A DNA stretch of 64,000 nt from Psychromonas arctica DSM 14288 (GTDB taxonomy: Bacteria; Pseudomonadota; Gammaproteobacteria; Enterobacterales; Psychromonadaceae). How positions within the stretch are numbered: the first letter of the stretch is position 1; each line of letters opens with the position of its first letter. Positions 1 through 7,658 of the stretch are shown piece after piece. The stretch lies in assembly GCF_000482725.1 (NCBI RefSeq), contig NZ_AXWP01000026.1:41828-105827 (forward strand). The letters are read 5' to 3'. The notes under the pieces are model-generated. The model worked only from the letters and a program-made list of their open reading frames with translations. It was not told where the DNA came from and ran no database searches. A program made the translations under genes and the position numbers.

Positions 1-942
1 ATCAATGGCAGAAGTTAATCCATTCAATAAATGTGTGCGGTGTTTAATTTTTCCTGCCATCACGTAAGGGGTTAATTTTTCTAATAACTCTGGTACTTGA
101 TGGAAGTGATCCGGCATAGTAAAACCTTGGACAGTAATACGGCGCTTAATGATATTTAACCAACTTGGACCGGCTGCAGGCACTTCATTATGATAATCTG
201 CAATTAAACCACATACCACCACACGGCCATGCGCATTAATACGGTCAAAGATTAAGTGTTGAATAGGGCCGCCGGTATTTTCAAAGAATAAGTCGATACC
301 GTCAGGTGCCGCTGCGGCTAATTGTGCATCCAAATCATCCGTTTTATAATTGATTGCTGCATCAAAGCCTAATTCATTGACTATCCAGTCTGCTTTTTCT
401 TGGCTACCTACAACACCAATGACACGCAAACCTTCTGCTTTAGCAAGTTGACCGACAATAGAGCCTACTGAACCGGCTGCGCCTGTCACAATTAATGTTT
501 CACCTTTTTTTGGTTTACCGACATTAAATAAGCCTTGTACAGCAGTTAAACCAGGTAATGCAAAAACAGAGAGAATACTCTCATCAGGCAAAGGTGCGGT
601 TACTTTATTGAGACCTTCACCATCACTGACAAAATATTCTTGCCAACCCATCATGCCCATCACACGGTCACCAACAACAAAATCTGGATGGTTGCTAACA
701 GTGACTTCGCCAATACCAGAACTACGCATAACATCGCCCAATGCAACGGGAGGAATATAACTATTTGTATCTGAGCTCATCCAACCAAACATAGCAGGAT
801 CTAATGACATGTAATTTTGTTTAACCAAAACCTGTCCCGGTGCAATCGTTGGGATCTGTTTTTCTACAACGTCAAATATTGATGAATCAATTACACCACT
901 TTGAGGGCGTTTAATTAAGTTAATAGCGGTAAATGTTGTCAT
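1..942 (-). CDS. NADP-dependent MDR-family oxidoreductase (CurA/YncB-like), 3' end outside window
   Basis: I translated the minus strand from the ATG at 942. It gives 314 codons with no stop before the window edge, so the C-terminus is missing. The protein begins MTTFTAINLIKRP. It contains a glycine-rich nucleotide-binding stretch (VTGAAGSVGSIVGQLAKAEG) typical of zinc-independent medium-chain dehydrogenase/reductases, and FENTGG further on. These match the CurA/YncB (leukotriene B4 dehydrogenase-like) group, which reduces the double bond of enones with NADPH in the cytosol. An AAAGGAAC ribosome site sits just before the start. The gene is divergent from a LysR regulator, with a palindrome between them, so control by that regulator is likely. 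The natural substrate cannot be read from the sequence. Confidence 0.85.
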   Translation of the reverse strand, partial: MTTFTAINLIKRPQSGVIDSSIFDVVEKQIPTIAPGQVLVKQNYMSLDPAMFGWMSSDTNSYIPPVALGDVMRSSGIGEVTVSNHPDFVVGDRVMGMMGWQEYFVSDGEGLNKVTAPLPDESILSVFALPGLTAVQGLFNVGKPKKGETLIVTGAAGSVGSIVGQLAKAEGLRVIGVVGSQEKADWIVNELGFDAAINYKTDDLDAQLAAAAPDGIDLFFENTGGPIQHLIFDRINAHGRVVVCGLIADYHNEVPAAGPSWLNIIKRRITVQGFTMPDHFHQVPELLEKLTPYVMAGKIKHRTHLLNGLTSAID

Positions 943-1034
943 TGTTTGTTCCTTTTAATAAAGATTGAACGTAAAACGTGAAATAATTATGGCAATTTTA
1001 AACGGTAAGATATAGTAGCCAATTTAGTATTTAC

Positions 1035-1053
1035 TATTGTCTTTATGACAATA
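1035..1053. promoter_or_regulatory. Palindrome between oxidoreductase and LysR gene (probable LysR-type operator)
   Basis: Seven-base arms TATTGTC and GACAATA flank the centre TTTAT, forming a perfect 19-bp palindrome that contains the T-N11-A signature of LysR-type binding sites. It lies in the 186-bp gap between the divergent starts at 942 and 1129. Binding by the neighbouring LysR protein is inference. Confidence 0.55.
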
Positions 1054-1128
1054 ATAAAACGCAGTAACATTGCCTCTTTATGCTATGTTGCCCGCTTTGT
1101 TTCAAATATTTTTGTGATAAGGAATACC

Positions 1129-2052
1129 ATGGATCAACTACGAGCCCTTAAATATTTTGTTCAAGTTGTTGAAACGGGAAGCTTTACTAAAGCCGCGACG
1201 CTATTTTCTGTCCCTCCTTCCTCTTTATCTAGACGAATTGCGGATTTAGAGAAAAGTTTGGGGGCTACATTATTAAAACGTTCAACACGTGTGGTGACAC
1301 TGACTGAAATTGGGCAACGTTATTACCATCAAGTCAGTGATATTTTAAAGTCGTTGGAAATAACTGATGAATCTGTGCGTTCTTACCAAACCACTCCTAT
1401 GGGGGTGTTAAACATCACTTCAACAGTTGGCTTTGGCGAACAAATTTTATTACCGTTATTAGATGAGTTTTCAAGTTTATATCCACAAATAACTTTGAAT
1501 GTAAATTTAAGTGATGAATTAAGTACCCTCGCTCGCGATGAGGTGGATTTAGCTATTCGAGGTGGCTATGCGCCAGATGAGCGAGTGGTTGCCATTAAAT
1601 TAATGAATAATGAATTTATTGCAGTGGCTTCTACAAACTATATCGAACGTTTTGGTTATCCCACTGATGCATTGAGTTTGCAGCAACATCATGGATTATA
1701 TTTTAAAACACCCGTTGGCCCCACACCTTGGTTATGCGAAATAAATGGGCAATGGCAGGATGTCTCGGCTGCGGCTGTGTTGATTTCTAATAATGGCCCT
1801 TGGTTATTGAAAAAAGCGATTGCGGGCAAAGGTATTTTAATGATGCCACGCTGGGCACTAGCGCATTATTTGCACTCTGGTGAGTTAATTGAACTCTCAA
1901 TAACCCCGACTTTGACCATTACACAGAGCCCAAATTTAGGCATTTATTTGCTGTATCAGAAACAACGTTATCAAGTGCCTAAGTTGAAAGCCGCTATTGA
2001 CTTTTTAGTAGCGAGAATCAAAGCTTATCAGCTAGACTCTGAGCAAATATAG
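1129..2052 (+). CDS. LysR-family transcriptional regulator
   Basis: This 307-residue protein has the LysR layout: an N-terminal winged helix-turn-helix (about residues 1-60, LRALKYFVQVVETGSFTKAA) and a C-terminal periplasmic-binding-protein-like effector domain. The open frame extends 28 codons further upstream. I chose the ATG at 1129 because the family N-terminus starts there (MDQLRALKYF) and a TAAGGA ribosome site lies 5 bases before it. It resembles the subgroup that regulates an adjacent divergent oxidoreductase, and here the MDR oxidoreductase ends-to-starts opposite. It probably also represses itself through the palindrome at 1035-1053. The inducer is unknown. Confidence 0.9.
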   Translation: MDQLRALKYFVQVVETGSFTKAATLFSVPPSSLSRRIADLEKSLGATLLKRSTRVVTLTEIGQRYYHQVSDILKSLEITDESVRSYQTTPMGVLNITSTVGFGEQILLPLLDEFSSLYPQITLNVNLSDELSTLARDEVDLAIRGGYAPDERVVAIKLMNNEFIAVASTNYIERFGYPTDALSLQQHHGLYFKTPVGPTPWLCEINGQWQDVSAAAVLISNNGPWLLKKAIAGKGILMMPRWALAHYLHSGELIELSITPTLTITQSPNLGIYLLYQKQRYQVPKLKAAIDFLVARIKAYQLDSEQI

Positions 2053-2091
2053 GGTTAAAAAGTGATCAAACTTATCATTAGGCTCGATTAA

Positions 2092-2949
2092 ATGGCAGCA
2101 TTTCTAGATGTTATAAATAGTCTATCACTTCAGTGGGTATCTTGGTCTGTGGCTCAGTTAGCTGCCTTGTGTGGTCATTTGGGGATGTTTTTTGTGTTGG
2201 TCGGGATCCTATTTCTTTTGCAAAAATGGGTGTTGGTACTGGCAAATAACATGTTAAGCGGGCGCCTTATCTACATCAGCGCTTTGATTGGTACGCCTGT
2301 TCATGAGTTGTCTCATGCATTGTGTTGTGTTTTATTTGGCCATAAGATTCAGCGGATTGTTTTATTTAACCCTGACCGACGTGGCACATTAGGTTATGTG
2401 ACACACTGCTACGATAACCGTCAACTATGGAAAGTGTTGGGCAACTTCCTGATCGGTATTGCACCTCTATTCGGCGGGCTAGGCTGTATTTATTTGTTAA
2501 CATTGTTATTGTTAAAGGATAGCGATACTTTATTGCTTATCATTCAAAGCACACTTCTGAACGACTTATATTCCCTTCATTGGCATTCGTTACTTGCTTT
2601 AAGTGGTGATCTTTTTTTCTTCTTTAAAAACGCTTATTTAGCCTCTCCTTATCATGTTGTTACTTGGGCTTATTTATGTGCCGCGATCAGCTTACATTTA
2701 TCTCCTTCAAAGGAGGACCTAAAAGGGGCATGGAGCGGCTTGCTCATTTTTTTGTTCTTTTATCTAATAGGACAAGGGGGGTATCAATATTTAGGTGGTG
2801 AATGGGACTCTGGTTTAACAGGGGGATTGAATCTATTATCAACGCTGTCTGTAATAGGGATTATCTTTGCCAGTTTGTTATTATTATGTTTATTAGTCTA
2901 TAGGATGACATGGCAGTTATTTAAAGGGCTGAGCCCATTTAAGCATTAA
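2092..2949 (+). CDS. Polytopic membrane protein with HELSH zinc-protease-like motif
   Basis: I do not recognise a named family. The 285-residue protein is strongly hydrophobic, with about six to seven candidate membrane segments. Residues 67-84 (GTPVHELSHALCCVLFGH) form an HExxH motif next to a membrane helix, as in M50-type intramembrane metalloproteases, with small polar residues and Gly around it. A later NFLIGIAPLFGG stretch (about 122-133) resembles the glycine/proline loop seen after the first motif in such proteins. I do not see the usual NxxPxxxxDG second motif, so the third metal ligand is unassigned. It starts 39 bases after the LysR gene and may be cotranscribed with it. Protease activity is inference; it could be a metal-binding membrane protein of another kind. 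Confidence 0.6.
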   Translation: MAAFLDVINSLSLQWVSWSVAQLAALCGHLGMFFVLVGILFLLQKWVLVLANNMLSGRLIYISALIGTPVHELSHALCCVLFGHKIQRIVLFNPDRRGTLGYVTHCYDNRQLWKVLGNFLIGIAPLFGGLGCIYLLTLLLLKDSDTLLLIIQSTLLNDLYSLHWHSLLALSGDLFFFFKNAYLASPYHVVTWAYLCAAISLHLSPSKEDLKGAWSGLLIFLFFYLIGQGGYQYLGGEWDSGLTGGLNLLSTLSVIGIIFASLLLLCLLVYRMTWQLFKGLSPFKH

Positions 2950-2977
2950 GTGCGTTTAAACATTAAGTACATTTAAA
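2944..2977. repeat. Two-copy 17-bp direct repeat across the stop codon
   Basis: CATTAAGTGCGTTTAAA is followed directly by CATTAAGTACATTTAAA, two mismatches in 17. The first copy contains the stop codon of the membrane protein gene, so the duplication lies at and just after the gene end. Confidence 0.7.
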
Positions 2978-3010
2978 CCTTAAACCATATTGATACGTGA
3001 TTTAACAAGT

Positions 3011-3047
3011 ACAGGCATTGATTAAAGTACTATTTATCAATGCCTGT
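3011..3047. terminator. Hairpin between convergent genes, possible bidirectional terminator
   Basis: The perfect 12-bp arms ACAGGCATTGAT and ATCAATGCCTGT enclose a 13-base loop. It lies between the convergent membrane-protein gene and the MATE gene. No long T run follows on either strand, so termination is plausible but weak. Confidence 0.45.
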
Positions 3048-3068
3048 TATTTGGTCATTCTCTGACTA

Positions 3069-3092
3069 ACTATAACTATAACTATAACTATA
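3069..3092. repeat. Short tandem repeat of the hexamer TATAAC
   Basis: About four units of TATAAC/ACTATA run through this AT-rich spacer downstream of the MATE gene. No function is visible. Confidence 0.7.
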
Positions 3093-3148
3093 ATGATGGC
3101 TATCGCTGCAGTGTCTCACCTTTAAGCTAACCATTATTATTCGAGTCA

Positions 3149-4492
3149 TTAGGCAAAACGGTGTTTTTGCACCGTATACAGACGCTGGCCTAATAAGATC
3201 GCTGCTACGGTTAAACCAACCGTAATACCTATCCAAAACCCTTTGGCTCCAAGCGGTGAAACTAATAAGTCGGTCATGCCTAAAATATAACCCAGTGGTA
3301 ATCCAACTACCCAGTAAGAGATGAAAGTCCGTGTGAAAATAGCTGTCATCTCCTTGTAACCACGCAATGCACCTGCTGCCACCACTTGTATCGAATCAAC
3401 ACATTGGTAAATCGCAGAGAAAAGAATTAGGGTAATCGCTAGGTCGATAACTGCTCGGTTATCTGAATATAATAAGGCAATGTTTTCTTTGAAAATAACG
3501 GTGGATAGTGCTGTTATTACTGACAAGCCTAAACCAATAGCAAGTCCTGCATAGCTAGCTTGTTTCGCCTCCTCATTTCTTTTTTGGCCGAGGTTAAAAC
3601 CAACACGAATACTGACCGCATTAGCGATACTCATTGGTAACATAAAGACCATTGAAGAGAAGTTAATCGCAATTTGATGTGAAGCAACAATATTAGCACC
3701 TAATGGCGCAATTAATACCGCTATTGCGGCAAAGATGGTGACTTCAAAGAACAAAGCAACGGCTACAGGTAACCCTAACTTAGTGATAGATAATAGATGT
3801 CTGAAGTCGGGTTTTGTAAATTGTTTAAACAGAGGATAATGCTTTAATTTTCTTGTATAAAAAGCATAACCCGCTAGCGCAAACGTCATCAACCAATACA
3901 CAATTGCAGTGGCGACACCGCAACCTGCACCACCTAATGCTGGCGCGCCTAATTCACCGTAAACAAACATCCAGTTAAGTGGAATATTTGCGATTAGACC
4001 TAAAAATCCAATCACCATTGCCGGTTTGGTTAGTGATAACCCCTCGATATAATTGCGCAAAGCCTGAAATAGCAAAAAAGCAGGTATAGCAAAAATCATG
4101 GCATATAAATACTGTACGGTGATCGTTCCCAATAAATCGTGAATATCCATTATATTCATTAATAAGCTGGCGTTAAATAAGATCACCGCTATCGGAATAG
4201 ATAATAATAAAGCCAGGTATAAACCTTGTTGTCCAGTTTTAGGGATTTGTAGCATATCGTTTGCACCATGTGCTTGTGCGGTTAAAGGCACAATGGCCAT
4301 TAAAACACCTACTCCAAACAGAATACAAGGAAGCCAAATGCTCGATGCGATGGCTACTGCTGCCATATCTGTTGAGCTTACACCACCTGCCATTACCGTA
4401 TCTACAAAGCCCATTGCTGTTTGTGCAAACTGTGCAATAAATATCGGAAAGCTGAGTTTAATAATTTTTTTAGATTCAATAATAAAAGGCAC
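3149..4492 (-). CDS. MATE-family efflux transporter (NorM-like)
   Basis: The 447-residue protein has about twelve membrane helices in two similar halves and the family's opening sequence (LSFPIFIAQFAQTAMGFVDTVMAG). MATE proteins exchange cationic drugs or metabolites for Na+ or H+ across the inner membrane. Length matches NorM (about 450-460). The start is a GTG at 4492, preceded by CGGAGTG seven bases upstream. The gene is divergent from patZ across 258 bp. The actual substrate and coupling ion cannot be read from the sequence. Confidence 0.92.
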   Translation of the reverse strand: MPFIIESKKIIKLSFPIFIAQFAQTAMGFVDTVMAGGVSSTDMAAVAIASSIWLPCILFGVGVLMAIVPLTAQAHGANDMLQIPKTGQQGLYLALLLSIPIAVILFNASLLMNIMDIHDLLGTITVQYLYAMIFAIPAFLLFQALRNYIEGLSLTKPAMVIGFLGLIANIPLNWMFVYGELGAPALGGAGCGVATAIVYWLMTFALAGYAFYTRKLKHYPLFKQFTKPDFRHLLSITKLGLPVAVALFFEVTIFAAIAVLIAPLGANIVASHQIAINFSSMVFMLPMSIANAVSIRVGFNLGQKRNEEAKQASYAGLAIGLGLSVITALSTVIFKENIALLYSDNRAVIDLAITLILFSAIYQCVDSIQVVAAGALRGYKEMTAIFTRTFISYWVVGLPLGYILGMTDLLVSPLGAKGFWIGITVGLTVAAILLGQRLYTVQKHRFA

Positions 4493-4750
4493 AAATCACT
4501 CCGAACTGGGCAAAAGGGCGAGTGTAAGCCTAGTACTCTGAGTGAGCAAATGAATTCGTAAAATATTTAAATGATATGGCTCTGATTTTATTTAAAAAAC
4601 ACAGCAGGATTCCTTTGAAAGGGTAAACTTATAGTGGTTAGATTTTTACTTTTATGCTCGGAATCAGTTTATTCTTAGGTTGGTGATTTGTGGGTCGTGA
4701 ATGATAACAAGTAGCAATTATTTTTAATGTTTATATGAGGCGAGTTTTCT

Positions 4751-7501
4751 ATGAGTTTGCAGTTACTTAAACACTTCTTCAATCCGCAGTCGATCACTGT
4801 TATCGGGGCATCTATTAATGTTAAGCGAGCGGGTTATTTAGTGATGAATAACTTATTAGCTGCAGGCTTTAACGGGCCTATTATGCCTGTAACGCCTAAA
4901 TATACTTCGGTACATGGGGTACTTGCTTATAAGCAGGTGAGCGATTTGCCGATTGTGCCGGATTTAGCGGTTATTTGTACTAATGAATTTCGTATTCCTG
5001 ACATATTAGAAGCCTTAGCCGAAAAAGGCTGCCACTCAGCAATTATTGTAACAACTGAAAGCGACCATGCGGTTTCTAATCGTATTTACGATATTGCTGC
5101 AACACATAAAATTCGTCTGCTAGGCATGAGTAGCTTAGGTATTATTAATCCACACAATTTAGTGAATGCTAGTTTAGCGCACTGTAATGCGTTACCGGGA
5201 AATATTGCTTTTATTTCTCAATCTGCGGCGGTTTGTACCACGGTATTAGATTGGGCAACCAGCAAGGGGATCGGTTTTTCTGCCTTTATTTCGTTAGGTG
5301 ATGCGCAAGACATCTCCTTTGCTGAATTGCTAGACTATTTAGCGCGAGACCCTAAAACTCAATCTATTTTGCTGTATATCGATAATATTGATAATGCGCG
5401 CGATTTTATCTCTGCAGCACGTGCTATTGCACAACATAAAACGGTATTGGTGATTAAATCAGGGAGTTCAGTACTTGGCGCTAAAGCAGCGGCATTGCAC
5501 AGCCGCGGTGATTTTGGCCATGATAGCGTTTATGATGCGGCAATTAAGCGTGCCGGTATGCTTAGAGTACATGACTTACACGAACTATTTGCAGCAGTAG
5601 AGACACTTGCCTATTCCAATTATTTACATGGTGAACGGCTTGCCATTATTAGTAATGGGGGAGGTTTAGGCGTTTTAGCCGTAGATAATTTAGTGGAAGA
5701 AGGCGGGCGGTTAGCTGAACTAGATGACTCTGTGATGGATAAATTAAATGCTTGTTTGCCAGTAAATTGGTCGCATAATAATCCTATTGATATGATTGGT
5801 GATGCAGACCCGAAGCGATATGCTACGGCATTAGGGCATTTAATGGATAATGATAAAGTAGATGCGGTACTGATCATGCATTCACCTTCTGCTTTATCTG
5901 ATAGTGAAGAGACAGCTCAAGCGATTATTGATGTGATTAAGCAGCATCCAAAACGAAAACAGATTAATATTTTAACCAACTGGACCGGAGAAGAAGCTGC
6001 TAAACCGGCGCGACAAATGTTTGCTAATGCAAAAATTCCGACATTTCGTACTCCTAATGGTGCGATCACCGCCTTTATGCATTTAGTACAATATCGTCGA
6101 AATAAGAAGTTATTAATGGAGACTCCGACGACATTGCCTGATCATTTAATTTACGAGGCAGATATCGCAGCCGAGTACATTAAACAGCGTTTTGAACTGC
6201 AAGCCACTTGTGAATTTTCTGAGCATGATCGACAAGCATTGCCACAAAACGTTAAATTGGATACTTATGCGACTAAACCTTTATTAGATGCTTATCATCT
6301 TAATACTATTGATACCGCTATCGCTAAAGATATTGAAGACGCTATCGAAAAAGCTAAAGTTATTGGTTATCCGTTGGCAGTTAAAATCAATTCGCCTGAT
6401 ATTCAATATAAGTCACAAGTGCATGGCGTGATGTTAAACATTAATAATGCCAGAGAATTAGACTCTGCTTTAAATTCTATTAAATTACGTATTAAGACCG
6501 CTTTGCCTGATGTGCGACTAAATGGTTTTACGCTACAGAAAATGGTGGCATCAGGTTTAGCGTTAGAGCTGCGAGTCATGATCAAGCAAGATGCTATTTT
6601 TGGCCCTGTTATTGCCATTTCCCAAGACAGCGATGCACGCGACTTACAAACCACTTTAGAGAATGCCGTGGTTGCCTTACCCCCATTAAATATGGCGCTC
6701 GCACGCTACCTAGTGATTCAAGGTATTAAAGATAAAAAAATCAAAGTTAAGCAACATGCTAGGGACTTTGATATGCAAGCGGTATGTTTAATGCTGACGC
6801 AGATCTCGCAAATGTTGTTGGATAATCCTGAAATTAACGATTTAGATTTAAATCCAGTATTAGTTTCCGGTAGTGATGTGATCATCGTTGATAGCCAAGT
6901 AAAACTATCTCGCACTAATGCTAACAATAGCGATAATTCAGTTAATCGTTTTGCTATTAGCCCTTATCCCAAACAATTAGAAGAGATAGTCACGCTCAAA
7001 GATGGTCAGAAGGTATTAATTCGTCCGATTAAAGCTGAAGATGAAGTCAGGCATAAAACTTTTGATGATGGATTAACCAAAGAAGATAGATATAAACGTT
7101 ATTTCTCACAACGAGGCTCAATGACTCACGAAGAGATGGCGATGTTAACGCAAATAGATTATCAACGAGAAATGGCTTTTATTGCGGTGCGTTTAGCCGG
7201 GGCTGAAGAGCAAGAAACGTTAGCAGTGATCCGCGCTTCCACTGACCCTGACAATACCGAAGCTGAATTTGGAATGGTGGTAAGCTCTGAGATGCAAGGA
7301 TTAGGGTTAGGCAAAGTTTTACTCAGTAAATTGATTAGTTATCAAACAACAAAAGGAACCAAATACCTTGCAGGAATGACCATGTTAAGCAATCGAGGCA
7401 TGGCAACACTAGCCAAAAAATTAGGCTTCTCTACAGAAAGAGATATAGAAGAAGGGGTGATTAATATGCATATGGAACTAAACAAAGGTCCTTCGGTCTG
7501 A
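4751..7501 (+). CDS. patZ: Protein lysine acetyltransferase PatZ (acyl-CoA synthetase-like plus GNAT)
   Basis: The 916-residue protein has a CoA-binding Rossmann domain (about 8-130), a succinyl-CoA-ligase-like region (about 150-460), an ATP-grasp domain (about 495-715) and a C-terminal GNAT domain (about 750-910, with the acetyl-CoA loop around MQGLGLGKVLLSKL). This matches PatZ/Pat (YfiQ), which acetylates lysines of acetyl-CoA synthetase and other metabolic enzymes in response to energy state; the NDP-forming domains are regulatory in that family. Escherichia coli PatZ is 886 residues, so the length fits. A GAGGCGAG ribosome site precedes the ATG. The gene appears monocistronic, divergent from the MATE gene, with a weak terminator after it. 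Confidence 0.88.
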   Translation: MSLQLLKHFFNPQSITVIGASINVKRAGYLVMNNLLAAGFNGPIMPVTPKYTSVHGVLAYKQVSDLPIVPDLAVICTNEFRIPDILEALAEKGCHSAIIVTTESDHAVSNRIYDIAATHKIRLLGMSSLGIINPHNLVNASLAHCNALPGNIAFISQSAAVCTTVLDWATSKGIGFSAFISLGDAQDISFAELLDYLARDPKTQSILLYIDNIDNARDFISAARAIAQHKTVLVIKSGSSVLGAKAAALHSRGDFGHDSVYDAAIKRAGMLRVHDLHELFAAVETLAYSNYLHGERLAIISNGGGLGVLAVDNLVEEGGRLAELDDSVMDKLNACLPVNWSHNNPIDMIGDADPKRYATALGHLMDNDKVDAVLIMHSPSALSDSEETAQAIIDVIKQHPKRKQINILTNWTGEEAAKPARQMFANAKIPTFRTPNGAITAFMHLVQYRRNKKLLMETPTTLPDHLIYEADIAAEYIKQRFELQATCEFSEHDRQALPQNVKLDTYATKPLLDAYHLNTIDTAIAKDIEDAIEKAKVIGYPLAVKINSPDIQYKSQVHGVMLNINNARELDSALNSIKLRIKTALPDVRLNGFTLQKMVASGLALELRVMIKQDAIFGPVIAISQDSDARDLQTTLENAVVALPPLNMALARYLVIQGIKDKKIKVKQHARDFDMQAVCLMLTQISQMLLDNPEINDLDLNPVLVSGSDVIIVDSQVKLSRTNANNSDNSVNRFAISPYPKQLEEIVTLKDGQKVLIRPIKAEDEVRHKTFDDGLTKEDRYKRYFSQRGSMTHEEMAMLTQIDYQREMAFIAVRLAGAEEQETLAVIRASTDPDNTEAEFGMVVSSEMQGLGLGKVLLSKLISYQTTKGTKYLAGMTMLSNRGMATLAKKLGFSTERDIEEGVINMHMELNKGPSV

Positions 7502-7586
7502 TTAGCCTAGATTACATATTAGTTAAACCCTATTAACATGACTCATCAATGTTTAGATCATTGTGTGTCACAGGTTCTATGCAAAT

Positions 7587-7613
7587 AAGGCTTAGCAAAT
7601 AGTAAGCCTTCTT
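7587..7613 (+). terminator. Probable weak terminator after patZ
   Basis: An 8-bp stem, AAGGCTTA with TAAGCCTT, encloses an 8-base loop and is followed only by CTTG rather than a long T run. It lies 86 bases past the patZ stop and 46 before pepN. Confidence 0.45.
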
Positions 7614-7658
7614 GTATATTAAGCGTATTATTTCCCCAGACTTAAGAGTGTATAAATA

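Noticed and set aside
4293..4541. Open frame on the plus strand at the start of the MATE gene
   Set aside because: It is antisense to a conserved gene, and its translation resembles no protein family I know.
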